Origin: Bacteroidales bacterium
GTDB taxonomy: Bacteria > Bacteroidota > Bacteroidia > Bacteroidales > UBA932
Length of the DNA: 64,000 nt
NCBI GenBank assembly: GCA_015060335.1
Contig: SUYR01000004.1
Location: forward strand, 60,191-124,190
Direction of reading: 5' to 3'
Shown here one piece after another: positions 1 through 10,432 of the stretch. Under the pieces are notes generated by a model. That model was given only the letters and a program-made list of their open reading frames with translations, was not told the origin of the DNA and ran no database searches. The position numbers and the translations under genes were made by a program. Every line of letters starts with the position of its first letter. The stretch's first letter is position 1.

Positions 1-978
1 ATATGTATATTCTGTTGCAGGTGTCAGACCTTTGACATCTGCCATCCATGTACCTTCCGAGTCATTCACACCGTCAGCATACTTCCAGTCCGATCCGTTT
101 GAAGAATATCCGAATCTGACTGTTGCTCCCGCATTTGATGAAGGGTCAACATCTGCATGGAGGGTTGCCTTGGTTGCCCATATTTCATAAACCGATGACG
201 GTGCCAGACCTGTTGATACCGGCTCGAATACAATTGTATTATCTACGATATCCGTAGTATAATCCACCATCAGAGTAAAGTCAATATCGCCATCCTTGAT
301 GGTATATCTGAGATTCATCCTATAGAGTTTCCCCGGAAGCACGTCGGCTATTGTACCTGTCTTGACAAAGGATGATCCGTCCTTGAGCAAGGTACCTTCA
401 AATGTCCAGGTAAACGAAGGCTCATCAAGTCCCGCTACGATGAAATATCCTTCCGCACCGGACTTCGAGGCATCATATACCAGCTGAGCTGATTCATCAA
501 GACCGATTGTAAATGAATATCCATCGGCAAAGTTTTCCACTACAGTCTGGTCGAAAGTTATGGCTGTCACAGCATTGTTAATACCAGCTTCGACTTCAAC
601 ATTTGTCACCTGACCTGCTACGATTGTAAACTCTTTTGAACCCTTGTAGCTTTTCTGTTCCCATGAAGCAGCTGCGGGATTCTCCTTTACAGACTCTCCC
701 GCTTCGACATCCACTCTGTATGTATCTGCAGCCAGATAGAAAGGAGACGGCATCTGATCAAATGTATAGGAACGTACCAGTCCCGAAAAATCTGCCTTGT
801 AGATCTTTACGGTTGCCGTATTCTTCAGCTGATCGGCATCGAGAGCAGCCTTTGTGAGTGATGAGATATTCATATCCACCTTAAGGACGCCCTCTCCCCC
901 ATTATTTTCGTTCATTCCGGCCTTGGAGCAGGACAGTATGGCAACGGCCACACATAATAAAGACAATATCTTTTTCAT
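1..978 (-). CDS. DUF4493-like lipoprotein, partial (runs off left edge)
   Basis: Reverse-strand reading from ATG at 978: MKKILSLLCVAVAILSCSKAG... lipobox, then LTKA motif and a beta-sandwich like the neighbours; open to position 1. Confidence 0.8.
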   Translation of the reverse strand, partial: MKKILSLLCVAVAILSCSKAGMNENNGGEGVLKVDMNISSLTKAALDADQLKNTATVKIYKADFSGLVRSYTFDQMPSPFYLAADTYRVDVEAGESVKENPAAASWEQKSYKGSKEFTIVAGQVTNVEVEAGINNAVTAITFDQTVVENFADGYSFTIGLDESAQLVYDASKSGAEGYFIVAGLDEPSFTWTFEGTLLKDGSSFVKTGTIADVLPGKLYRMNLRYTIKDGDIDFTLMVDYTTDIVDNTIVFEPVSTGLAPSSVYEIWATKATLHADVDPSSNAGATVRFGYSSNGSDWKYADGVNDSEGTWMADVKGLTPATEYTY

Positions 979-991
979 ATCTTCATCCTCC

Positions 992-2233
992 TTACTCTAC
1001 TACCATAGTTACAGGAATGACATTCTTGCAACCCTGAAGATCGACTACTGTCATCATGAACTTATGTGTACCCTTATGGCTGATGATCTCATCCTGAGCA
1101 TTACTGAGATCGAACTCCACCTCTGTCTGGCCAACGAGCTCAGGTCCGTGAGGGAACGGAACCACCTTGAAAATGATATCGTGTGCAGCTGCTGGATTGA
1201 TAAGGTCGATATGGAATGCGTCAACGGCTGCAAGTGCATTGTTGAATGTTGTACCGTCTGACTCTATATCCACTGTAAACTTCCTGATTCCTCCTGGAAT
1301 TGTTGCTTTCAGCTTGATTGACATATCCCTTTCTGAAACAGGCACAATCTTGATGTTCTGGAGATCTGTAAGCTCCGCATCACAACCGTTCTCATAATCA
1401 AATGCTATGGCAATTCCACCGTCGCCCTTAGGCGCCTCCGGATCCTCACCGATGATTTCCTCTTCTACATCGACTCCATTATTGAGAATCGCATCGGAAA
1501 TAAGGTCATTGATCTCAACGTCGAAAGTAGCATTTCCCTGCTCGTTCTTCTTAGGAACGAATCTTATCTGTCGCCACTGCTTTGGCTCGATACCGGCAAA
1601 TGTCTTGTTCATTGTCATGTTCTTGCCATCAATACTTCCCTTGAAGCTTACAGTCATGGTATTGCCATTGACAGCAAAATATCCTGCACTCTGATCGTAG
1701 GTACCATCTGCATCAAGTGCAAACTCAAGTGGATGGCCAGCCGTAAGCTCGACTTTTGTTGACCCTGGTCCTGTAACTGAAGCAAGGAATTCATCGCTGT
1801 ATGACACTGTCACCTTGCACTGGAGAAGGGTACATGTCAGTTCTCCGATTGATGTGGTCATACCTGCTACAATAGAGAACGACTTCGAGACCCCGTATAC
1901 AGGCTGTTCAAATGCAGCGATCTGCACCTCATCCTCCACTGAACGGGCAACAAGAGTATAGTCTCCTGCAGGAATTGACAGTTTGTTGCCATTATTCTTG
2001 ACCTCCGAATAAGACTTCTGCATGATGACATCCCCATCGATATTCTTGATGAATATAGTATAATTGCCACTTGCTGGCGAAGCCTTGGTTATCAGTTCCT
2101 CATCCAGGCCGAGAGTGAACTCGCCGAATGAAAGATAACCGTTCCCCTTCTGCTGATTTACAGGAGTTTTCTGGCATGAAGCCACGAGCATCAGTGCTGC
2201 TGAAATTGCTGTAAGTATAATATTTCTTTTCAT
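992..2233 (-). CDS. DUF4493-like domain lipoprotein
   Basis: 413 aa ORF, lipobox LMLVASC, ITKA motif, pattern matches the paralogs in the cluster. Confidence 0.85.
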   Translation of the reverse strand: MKRNIILTAISAALMLVASCQKTPVNQQKGNGYLSFGEFTLGLDEELITKASPASGNYTIFIKNIDGDVIMQKSYSEVKNNGNKLSIPAGDYTLVARSVEDEVQIAAFEQPVYGVSKSFSIVAGMTTSIGELTCTLLQCKVTVSYSDEFLASVTGPGSTKVELTAGHPLEFALDADGTYDQSAGYFAVNGNTMTVSFKGSIDGKNMTMNKTFAGIEPKQWRQIRFVPKKNEQGNATFDVEINDLISDAILNNGVDVEEEIIGEDPEAPKGDGGIAIAFDYENGCDAELTDLQNIKIVPVSERDMSIKLKATIPGGIRKFTVDIESDGTTFNNALAAVDAFHIDLINPAAAHDIIFKVVPFPHGPELVGQTEVEFDLSNAQDEIISHKGTHKFMMTVVDLQGCKNVIPVTMVVE

Positions 2234-2245
2234 ATGGTATCCTCC

Positions 2246-2971
2246 TTAATCGTTGAGTTCAAAATCGCCGAGGTCAATCGTCTCGACATTATCGTTGAAT
2301 TTGATTGTAATAGATGAGCCGCCCACATTGCTGACATCAAAGTGGAAAGTATATGCAGTAGCTTCATCGAGGTTTGTATATTCCTTCTGGAATGAATATG
2401 TCTTGGATTCTCCTGTAAGTGTGCCTTCGACAGAAATCTTATATCCATCCACGAATGCGGCTCTTGATTCATCCTTGACGAATTCTACAATCGCAGTTCC
2501 GTCTCGTGTCACCTTGAATGTGTAGTCTTTATAGTATCTTTTGAAATCATCAGAGCAGCTGACCTTAACTATGGTATTACCCAACGAAACCGGAATCGAG
2601 ACAGAAGATGCCTCGCCACCAGTTATGATAAAGTCCTCTGTACCCGTAAAATAAGGAGCATCAAATCCTTCGGTGTCAATAGATCCGCAAGAAGCCGTTA
2701 CTGTATATTCACCGGCAAGAAGGACCGTAGTCTCATCCCAATCTGAAATCTTGCCAGACCACTGATATCCTGAGCCAGAAACTGAGATTGAGAAATCCTC
2801 TGTTGAAGGCAGGGTCGTATATTCTGAAACCTTGCTTTTTGTCATATCCGCAACAATTTCGTTGCTGGACACTGTAAAGCATACCTGTCCGCCACCTTCA
2901 GTCTGATTCTTCTGGCAGGATATCACCGCAAGAAGAACCAGCACGCTAATGATTGTTTTCAAGTAATTCAT
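2246..2971 (-). CDS. DUF4493-like domain lipoprotein
   Basis: 241 aa ORF, lipobox LAVISC, MTKS motif, LAGEYTVTASCG...FDAPYFTG pattern. Confidence 0.85.
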   Translation of the reverse strand: MNYLKTIISVLVLLAVISCQKNQTEGGGQVCFTVSSNEIVADMTKSKVSEYTTLPSTEDFSISVSGSGYQWSGKISDWDETTVLLAGEYTVTASCGSIDTEGFDAPYFTGTEDFIITGGEASSVSIPVSLGNTIVKVSCSDDFKRYYKDYTFKVTRDGTAIVEFVKDESRAAFVDGYKISVEGTLTGESKTYSFQKEYTNLDEATAYTFHFDVSNVGGSSITIKFNDNVETIDLGDFELND

Positions 2972-2992
2972 TGTTAAATGGTTTGAATCTTA

Positions 2993-4879
2993 TTATTGTA
3001 CAATTTTCACTTTTATATCGTCGAGATAAAGCCAGAAATTGGCATTGCTGTTACCTTTGTTCTCATTGGTACTTACAATCCATGCGAGTCTCATGCTGTT
3101 ATCCAGGCCATTGACTGTAACTGTCTTGGTACCCTCAAAAGAAGTATATGATCCTCCGGAAGTAGAAAGCTGTTCTCCATTGATTATCATAGGCGACAAT
3201 GATGTAGGAGCCGAGCTGGCAAAGCCGGAGCCTCCTATCAGGCCTGCTGCACTGTCAATTATACTGTCTCCCTCAAGTACATCCGGATTAGTGACGACAT
3301 CCTGATAATTGACACCGAAATACAAGGTTGCCTTCTTTCCGCTGCCGGCATTCTTCTGGGCGCTGCCATATCTGAAAGACACAGAAACGTTTACATCCTT
3401 TCCGTCCTTTATATTCGACAGGAATGGCGTGTATAGACGTCCCTTATAGAAGGCACCTATCCATAAGACGTTTTCATATCTGCAGCACAGACGCACAGAA
3501 GTGCCCGCCTGAGCCCCTATTCTGGTAGCATACCAGCCTGAAAGGACTGAAGTCTTTGAAGACAGTTCGATGATGTCCTTATATGTGTCTGAGTTGATAC
3601 CTGTCGAAGGATTGTCATGTCCGTCACTGAATCCAGGTATTGCGCTGAAATCTTCATAGAAGAGGTAAGGAACAGAAAGATCCACGATGGTATTGTCAAT
3701 TGCAGAAAGATCTGAGATGCGGACAGTCTGATATGTGAGAGTGTTGTCACTATCATATGTGACAGATATGTCCTTGCTGCTGAATGCCCTATACTGAGTT
3801 TCATCTTCAAAACGCAATGAGAATGTCTCTCCTGCTGTAATCTTATGACCAGGAGTGTATCTGAACACATTAGAGCCACTGTTATCCCACCTACATCCCT
3901 GAGGAGCCGTAAGAACGATTGTATTCACTCCCTCACCAAGATTATTTGCTGTAACCTTGAACGTAATCTTATATGGATACTCCACCAATTCCCTTACGTT
4001 CAGTTTGACCGGTGTGGAATGCCCTGCCTCAAAAGTCCTACCGCAAAGGTCTATAGGATCGAAATATACAATTCTGTCACTTGTATAAGCCTTTACCTGC
4101 AACGACTCTCCTTGTGCAAACTTAGACGGGAGAAATGCAAGGCAGGCATACTGTATATCACTGTCTGAAATGCCCAGCGGGGTAGAAAGTTTAAGTTCGA
4201 CAGACGCATTCGAAGCAGAGAGATCTGCCGGAGCATCCGGATTTTCCAGATCGAAGGTGACATTTCCGGTCACACCAGAAGGAAAAGTAAGAAGAATCCT
4301 CTCCAGCTTTTCATTACCGATTACAGTATTGTCTCCAGGGATGAAGAACCTGAACTGATGCATCATACGGTTCATATTCATTTTCATCGGAGATTGTTCT
4401 TCAGGATCGGACACAGGTTTCAACGCTCCATGTTCCACAGGATCGGCAATCATGATATCTGCCCCCTGAGAGACTTTTCCGTCCTGTACCGAAGGCACAT
4501 TGAAAGACACCTTGCTGCCGCTCACAGAAATTGGAGCGGGATAGCAGCAATAATAAGTATAAGATGCCTCAGGCATTGCTGATGAAAGAACAGATGTAAA
4601 GAATCCATCCTTTCCGTCAATTCCGTATGTATAGAATTTCTGATTTGACAAGACATATGATCCGGACTGGTCCTTTGCCCAAAGAGCAAGTTCATCCCCC
4701 TCCGACCACGAGGCAGACAAGCCGTCTTGTCCGATGACTGTGCGGGTAAGTGCATTTCCTGCATACAGACCGACTTCGACGTTCTCGGGAGATCGAGTAC
4801 CTATATCATCAATACACCCGATAACGAGCCCGAGAGTTGCCAACACAAGGCTCAGTTTTAATTGCAAGTTACTAGTCAT
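2993..4879 (-). CDS. Fimbrillin (Mfa-like) family lipoprotein with extra C-terminal beta-sandwich region
   Basis: ORF 2993..4903; start placed at MTSNLQLK (4879) because a TATTTTTG promoter-like box overlaps the longer start. ALTRTVIGQDGLSASWSEGDELALW...MNRMMHQFRF is typical of Mfa-like fimbrillins. Confidence 0.75.
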   Translation of the reverse strand: MTSNLQLKLSLVLATLGLVIGCIDDIGTRSPENVEVGLYAGNALTRTVIGQDGLSASWSEGDELALWAKDQSGSYVLSNQKFYTYGIDGKDGFFTSVLSSAMPEASYTYYCCYPAPISVSGSKVSFNVPSVQDGKVSQGADIMIADPVEHGALKPVSDPEEQSPMKMNMNRMMHQFRFFIPGDNTVIGNEKLERILLTFPSGVTGNVTFDLENPDAPADLSASNASVELKLSTPLGISDSDIQYACLAFLPSKFAQGESLQVKAYTSDRIVYFDPIDLCGRTFEAGHSTPVKLNVRELVEYPYKITFKVTANNLGEGVNTIVLTAPQGCRWDNSGSNVFRYTPGHKITAGETFSLRFEDETQYRAFSSKDISVTYDSDNTLTYQTVRISDLSAIDNTIVDLSVPYLFYEDFSAIPGFSDGHDNPSTGINSDTYKDIIELSSKTSVLSGWYATRIGAQAGTSVRLCCRYENVLWIGAFYKGRLYTPFLSNIKDGKDVNVSVSFRYGSAQKNAGSGKKATLYFGVNYQDVVTNPDVLEGDSIIDSAAGLIGGSGFASSAPTSLSPMIINGEQLSTSGGSYTSFEGTKTVTVNGLDNSMRLAWIVSTNENKGNSNANFWLYLDDIKVKIVQ

Positions 4880-4900
4880 TTCGTTAAGAATCTTGAAACG

Positions 4901-4908
4901 CAAAAATA
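4901..4908 (-). promoter_or_regulatory. Bacteroidetes -7 box TATTTTTG upstream of the 2993..4879 gene
   Basis: Reverse complement of caaaaata, matches TAnnTTTG, about 22 nt from ATG at 4879. Confidence 0.45.
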
Positions 4909-5015
4909 TAAAAATTTATATAGCATTCAAAATTCGCGACGAAGATAGATAAAAAGGCGTCTAAACAGTCTCGGATTACTGTCATTTCAAGCAACCAACG
5001 GGAGTCGAAATTCTT

Positions 5016-5125
5016 GTCTGGCACTCAAAGTATTGACACACACCAATTTACAGAAAATCGATTCCCCTGCGGCGGGGAATCGATTATTCATAAAGCGTTC
5101 AGGGTCACGCGGTTAGGTGCCAGAG
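5016..5125. repeat. 110-bp palindromic element, copy A1
   Basis: CTGGCAC...CGATTCCCC-loop-GGGGAATCG...GTGCCAG; imperfect terminal inverted repeats and strong central hairpin. Confidence 0.85.
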
Positions 5126-5267
5126 AATTATGTCAAGAGGGTGCTTTCGAGATATAAGATATGCATTTCTTCGGAGGCTTACTTCGTGGCGAGGATGGAT
5201 AAAAAGGGCGACTAAACAGTCTCGGATTACTGTCATTTCAAGCAACCAACGGGAGACGCCACATCTT

Positions 5268-5377
5268 GTCTGGCACTCAAAGCATTGACACACACCAATT
5301 TACAGAAAATCGATTCCCCTGCAGCGGGGAATCGATTATTCATAAAGCATTCAGGATCACGCGGTTAAGTGCCAGAG
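5268..5377. repeat. 110-bp palindromic element, copy A2
   Basis: Same architecture and length as A1. Confidence 0.85.
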
Positions 5378-5519
5378 AATTATGTCAAGAGGGTGCTTTC
5401 GAGATATAAGATATGCATTTCTTCGGAGGCTTACTTCGTGGCGAGGATGGATAAAAAAGGCGACTAAACAGTCTCGGATTACTGTCATTTCAAGCAACCA
5501 ACGGGAGACGCCACATCTT

Positions 5520-5629
5520 GTCTGGCACTCAAAACATTGACACACACCAATTTACAGAAAATCGATTCCCCTGCAGCGGGGAATCGATTATTCATAAAGC
5601 GTTCAGGATCACGCGGTTAGGTGCCAGAG
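5520..5629. repeat. 110-bp palindromic element, copy A3
   Basis: Same architecture and length as A1. Confidence 0.85.
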
Positions 5630-5770
5630 AATTATGTCAAGAGGGTGCTTTCGAGATATAAGATATGCATTTCTTCGGAGGCTTACCTTCGTGGCGAGGA
5701 TAGATAAAAAAGGCGACTAAACAGTCTCGGATTATTGTCATTTCAAGCAACCAACGGGAGTCGAAATCTT

Positions 5771-5877
5771 GTCTGGCACTCAAAGCATTGACACACACCA
5801 ACTTACAGAAAATCGATTCCCCTGCGGCGGGGAATCGATTATTCATAAAGCGTTCAGGATCAGGCGGTTAGGCGCCT
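5771..5877. repeat. 110-bp palindromic element, copy A4 (right terminus incomplete: ggcgcc then unrelated sequence)
   Basis: Same left terminus and central hairpin; right end stops at ggttaggcgcc. Confidence 0.8.
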
Positions 5878-5897
5878 TCAATTTACTCTAAAATAAA

Positions 5898-7937
5898 TTA
5901 TTCGGAGTATAATATTTTTAATGTTTTAATCCATACATCACCCTCTCGTCCCGCAAAATATGTTCTTGTAAACTTAACAGTAGAGTTAGATGTTAACAAA
6001 CTACCCGAATATGCCTCAGTAAAATCAACTGTAATAGCAGTTCCGGATTGTCCTTCTTTTGAGCCTATATCTGTACCACCAGCACTTACTGTCAATTTTG
6101 GTTTGCCAAATCTTGATGGAGTATATATACTAAATGAGGTACTAATATTAATTTTAATTGCTGAAGGCACACTCAAATTTAGAGTAGCTGAGTTACTTGT
6201 TGAATGATTTAGGTGTATCGTTGTACCTTGCCATTCCGCAGTACCACCACTTAAAGACCATTTATCTGTATGTGGGCTATTCACCAAATCGTACGGCAGA
6301 CCTGTGATGTGGTGAGTCTGGGACTTTTCAACGGTCTTGTTATCAAATGTCAGAGATACTGACAGCTGATGAGATTCCCATGAGCATTCTGTAATGTTTT
6401 CGTAAAACTCGTTTGCTGCGAAAGAGTTTACTGAATACGTACGCGACTTGTCGCCATCATAATCAATGACCAGTTTCTTAGAGTAATTCTCGTTAGCCAT
6501 TATATTCTGAGAGAGTGTCCATCTTCCTCCAGCATTGTAGATAGTTTCAGGAGCGCAATTATTTGCTCCCGCATCACCATTAATATCTTTTGTAATGTTG
6601 TTGGTACCTGCATATTTATCATATGAAGTATATGAACTCAGTATCAAATCAAAAGATGGTGTAGCTGGCACGTCAAGAGCGATATCCTCAAAAGTGTGTG
6701 TCTTTCCGTCAATCGTTGCTGAAGCTTTGACGATATATTCCTCATCATTACCCACAGGCAGATAAGGCCAACCTTTTTTTGTGTCAGTGATTGAGGAGCC
6801 GTCGGAGTTGCCGAGCGACAGACCTTCACGGAGAGGTGTGCCGTCAGCTTTGCAGACGTTGATATTCCAGCTTTCTATGGCATTTCTGACCGCAGCAGAC
6901 TTGTTGAAAGATGAGGTGACATCAGTTCCATCCAACTCTCCGGATGTAGTGGTATGGCTTGCTGATGCAGACAGACCGTCAACTTCCGGAGTGATCTTCA
7001 CCAGATTGCTTACAAGAGCACCGACACGTGCACGTACCTGATACTCAGTACCTTCAGAGAGTCCTTTGAATACAAGGACATTATTCTCTGTAACAGCTGT
7101 CGCAGCATTCGTCCAGTCTGAGGAAGCAGAAGGAATCGCCTCATACACTACTGCCTCCTGATTCTTCTCCGAAATTTTTCCGCTGAAAGATGCCGGAGTA
7201 GTGACAAAGATACGAGAAGCCCATGCATCTTCCTTCTTGAGTGTCAGGGAGATTGAAGGCCAGTCATTATCAGTCTGACCGCAAGTGACATTATATGCAA
7301 CTTTTGCAGACGGAGCAGCAAGCTTATGTGTCAATTCAACTTTCTCACCTGCAGAGTTCTTTCCTGACATCAAGAGAGTCAGATCTGCCCTAGAGGGAAC
7401 AAATACCCATTCTCCATATCCTGCAGTATATGCACCCTGATTGAATGACACGGTTTCACCCGGCGTGAAATGCGTCGTGAATGATTCTTCAACATTCACT
7501 TTGACAAGAGCATTCGCAAGCGCAAGAGTCAATGCCGGAACTTCCTGATCAAGAGGACTGATCGAGCCTGAAGCCGAACCGGTAAAATACGGCACGCCAA
7601 AAGTATTGGTACCCGCAGAAGCTTCAACGGTATAATTTCCCACAGGAAGCACCAACGGTTCTGACCACAAGCCTTTGCGGTTATATATTTCATTTCCGTT
7701 CTTGTCCTTGACGACAAATGTTATGTCTGTCACAGCTGGCTCAGCAATATCAATGTCCAATGACTTGGTCGGTGTCAGGTCATCAACCGTGACATCAACG
7801 TCAAGCATCGGAGCAGAGAGATAACCCACCTCTCCTTCCTGCTGTATCTGCTCACCTATACAAGATGAGAACGCAAAGGCAGAAAGTGTCAGAATCGCCG
7901 CTGTTGTTATTTTATTTATATATGACATGTTTTTCAA
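5898..7937 (-). CDS. DUF4493-like lipoprotein with fn3-like and C-terminal beta-rich regions
   Basis: 679 aa ORF; lipobox AFAFSSC, PTKS motif, YEAIPSASSDW...LSEGTEYQVRARV fn3-like segment; TTG start in track, ATG at 7928 also possible. Confidence 0.8.
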   Translation of the reverse strand: MKNMSYINKITTAAILTLSAFAFSSCIGEQIQQEGEVGYLSAPMLDVDVTVDDLTPTKSLDIDIAEPAVTDITFVVKDKNGNEIYNRKGLWSEPLVLPVGNYTVEASAGTNTFGVPYFTGSASGSISPLDQEVPALTLALANALVKVNVEESFTTHFTPGETVSFNQGAYTAGYGEWVFVPSRADLTLLMSGKNSAGEKVELTHKLAAPSAKVAYNVTCGQTDNDWPSISLTLKKEDAWASRIFVTTPASFSGKISEKNQEAVVYEAIPSASSDWTNAATAVTENNVLVFKGLSEGTEYQVRARVGALVSNLVKITPEVDGLSASASHTTTSGELDGTDVTSSFNKSAAVRNAIESWNINVCKADGTPLREGLSLGNSDGSSITDTKKGWPYLPVGNDEEYIVKASATIDGKTHTFEDIALDVPATPSFDLILSSYTSYDKYAGTNNITKDINGDAGANNCAPETIYNAGGRWTLSQNIMANENYSKKLVIDYDGDKSRTYSVNSFAANEFYENITECSWESHQLSVSLTFDNKTVEKSQTHHITGLPYDLVNSPHTDKWSLSGGTAEWQGTTIHLNHSTSNSATLNLSVPSAIKINISTSFSIYTPSRFGKPKLTVSAGGTDIGSKEGQSGTAITVDFTEAYSGSLLTSNSTVKFTRTYFAGREGDVWIKTLKILYSE

Positions 7938-8732
7938 TTATTCTGTTATGAAAGAACCTCCTTGAGAAGGGTCCACTGTAATGGTCTCATAGAGATCCTC
8001 GCATGCAGTATCCACGATAATCTCAGGTTTGCCGACTGTTCCGTTCTGCTCGCTCATCCTGAATGTCAGGTGGAGGTGTGTTGCAGGCTGAAGAGTCTTG
8101 GATCCTGTGATAGTCATCGGTTCATTATCAATGATATAAGTACCGGAGAACACATAGTTGAGTGCTATGCCGCTGTTGAAATATCCCACAGCGGGAGTCT
8201 CTCCTACAGTATTCTCTGGCGTATATTCAAGCTTACGGGTATCCACCGTATAGGCTGTGATCTTGTAATCGGTGAAATGCTTGTCGATATTCTCTCCGAA
8301 TATTACTGACACAGCAGTATTGACCATCTTGCAAGTCACGCTATACACAGTAGGATTGAGTCCCGCAACAACCTCTTTGGCTTCAGAAGTACCGGCATAT
8401 CTTACCTGCCCCCATTTGTCCGGAGCAGTCAGAGACTCCACTTCTGTAACATTATCAGCGGATACGGTATAAAGGCCAACAGGCACGGTAATCACAGAAG
8501 GCATATCCTTATAGAGATATGTGAATGTCGCATCTTCAGAACTTACATATACATTGAAGTCATCAACGCTTACGTCTTCTCCACCAGCCCTTGTCAGGAC
8601 TTCCACAACAGGAGAATTCTCAAGGGAGAGGCTCAGACGACCTTCCACCTCTCTCTGGATAAGACTCTTCTGACAAGACAGAGCCATTGACGAGATCAAA
8701 ACTATAAATAAAAATTTCTTCATATCGATCAA
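7938..8732 (-). CDS. DUF4493-like domain lipoprotein
   Basis: 264 aa ORF, lipobox MALSC, LTRA motif. Confidence 0.85.
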   Translation of the reverse strand: MIDMKKFLFIVLISSMALSCQKSLIQREVEGRLSLSLENSPVVEVLTRAGGEDVSVDDFNVYVSSEDATFTYLYKDMPSVITVPVGLYTVSADNVTEVESLTAPDKWGQVRYAGTSEAKEVVAGLNPTVYSVTCKMVNTAVSVIFGENIDKHFTDYKITAYTVDTRKLEYTPENTVGETPAVGYFNSGIALNYVFSGTYIIDNEPMTITGSKTLQPATHLHLTFRMSEQNGTVGKPEIIVDTACEDLYETITVDPSQGGSFITE

Positions 8733-9604
8733 TATATATCTATTACGCAGTCAATTACTGTGGCATCTTCCACCTGTGTATCAACCAGTATAGAAGGGAG
8801 TTGTACAGTACCGTCAACGATAGTGTCGCCATCCTCCGGATTGATTACCTCTGTGAAAGAATCTTTTCCCATTTCACCGTCAACGGTTATTCCGGGACCT
8901 ATGACTCCGTTATGATTACTCTTAATTGTGATTTTTGCCCATTTTGCAGGAGAAAGAGTCATCGGAGAAGCTGAATTCGTATATGTCAGCTTCCTTTCCG
9001 ACTCTGTACCCTTGGCCACTGTACCATATATGGTATAGACAAGCTGAGAGCCTGACTCCGGCACATTGAAATATACTTCAGTCGGAGCATTTGCCTGAGC
9101 GCTGGTCAGAGTAACCTTTCTGGTAGCTGTAATGTCAACTGTGACATCGCTGAAATCCTCAAGGAAACTCTCGTCGAAAGTCATGGTAACCTTACCATTG
9201 ACCATCTTACAGGTAACCGTCACATTGGCAGGAGTCTGTGAAAGCACATCCACCTGATCTGACACACCCTGATATCTGACACAGCCATAGCCGTTCTCAG
9301 CAGTCGTTTCAAGACAGCTCTGGGCTTCTACCTGGTAGTATCCATATGGAATCTCCACTTCATCAGGCATCTGTGAGTACACATACTGCTCTGAAGCATA
9401 GGCCTGTCCGAGAAAAGTCTCGCCATAGATATCTACCAGAAAGCCGCTGCAGTCCACCGGATCCGCCTTAGTGCTCACAACAACCTCCCTGTCAGATGAC
9501 AACGAAAGCGAGATGGCTCCCATACGCTGAGGGCTCACCATTGCCTTGTTGCATGCTGAGGCAAGAAGTATTGCTGCGGATATGTATAAGGCTGATTTAC
9601 GCAT
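8729..9604 (-). CDS. DUF4493-like domain lipoprotein
   Basis: 291 aa ORF, lipobox LLASAC, STKA motif; 4-bp overlap with next gene. Confidence 0.85.
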   Translation of the reverse strand: MRKSALYISAAILLASACNKAMVSPQRMGAISLSLSSDREVVVSTKADPVDCSGFLVDIYGETFLGQAYASEQYVYSQMPDEVEIPYGYYQVEAQSCLETTAENGYGCVRYQGVSDQVDVLSQTPANVTVTCKMVNGKVTMTFDESFLEDFSDVTVDITATRKVTLTSAQANAPTEVYFNVPESGSQLVYTIYGTVAKGTESERKLTYTNSASPMTLSPAKWAKITIKSNHNGVIGPGITVDGEMGKDSFTEVINPEDGDTIVDGTVQLPSILVDTQVEDATVIDCVIDIY

Positions 9605-9616
9605 TGGAAAAAGAAA

Positions 9617-10405
9617 TTAAGCTTCTGGAGTCGGAACAACAGTACCTTCGAGAGGATCGATTGTCTCTGAAACTTCGATCGTTTCTGAGATTACGCCGTC
9701 AACAAGAATCTCAACTAAGATCTTACCATTGGTAGAAGAATTAGAGAAATTGATCTGAGTCCACTTCTTTGCTACGGTCACAGTAGCCTCAGGATCTGAA
9801 TATGTCTTCTTGGTACCATCGGAGAGAGTGACAGTAAGTGTCCAGGTTATACTCTTTCCTGCAGAATAATATGCACCATTCTCTTCAGTATGTCCCCATG
9901 CCATTGGCAAAGCTCGATTACCATCCGTAATTGTTATTTCAGCAGCTGAGAAGACACCTTCAGTAAATGAATTAGCAACAGTCACTCTTGAGTTGATTGC
10001 CTCACAAGTAACTTCTGCTGTATTCTCAATACCTGCCTTAACTGTAAAGTCAACAGATCCGGCAACTCTGACTGCACCGTTAGCACCAGCCGGCGCAGCC
10101 TCTTCCTCCGTAAGATTTTCAACATAGAGAGTATATGTTCCTGCAGGCTGCGTGAGATCATCTGTGGTCATTTTACTAAATTCGCGAGTCCACTTAACTG
10201 TCTCCCCCTGCTTAAGGGTAATATTATAGTTTGGAAGTTCCGCTCCATCGGGCTGCTCTGCTGCCTTTGTAACAACCATCTCAGTATCAGCGGTGATACC
10301 CAGATTGATGTAGCCGAATCCGTCAGAAGGAGCTACTTCGATAACGTTTTTGTTGCAAGCTGCCATTGCTACAAGGGCAGCTGCAAAAAGGATTGTCTTT
10401 TTCAT
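9617..10405 (-). CDS. DUF4493-like domain lipoprotein
   Basis: 262 aa ORF, lipobox AMAAC, VTKA motif. Confidence 0.85.
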   Translation of the reverse strand: MKKTILFAAALVAMAACNKNVIEVAPSDGFGYINLGITADTEMVVTKAAEQPDGAELPNYNITLKQGETVKWTREFSKMTTDDLTQPAGTYTLYVENLTEEEAAPAGANGAVRVAGSVDFTVKAGIENTAEVTCEAINSRVTVANSFTEGVFSAAEITITDGNRALPMAWGHTEENGAYYSAGKSITWTLTVTLSDGTKKTYSDPEATVTVAKKWTQINFSNSSTNGKILVEILVDGVISETIEVSETIDPLEGTVVPTPEA

Positions 10406-10432
10406 AATGGTTATAAATCTTATTTGTTTATG

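Larger units (their letters stand above)
4936..5880. repeat. Tandem array of ~3.75 units of a 252-bp repeat
   Basis: Near-identical units; the gtctggcactc landmark recurs at 5016, 5268, 5520 and 5771 (spacing 252, 252, 251). Confidence 0.95.

Noticed and set aside
5105-5846. Repeated small ORFs (MCQCFECQTRCGVSRWLLEMTVIRDCLVA...) at 5105, 5357 and 5637
   Set aside because: They are translations of the 252-bp tandem repeat and cross the palindromic element; no independent coding evidence.
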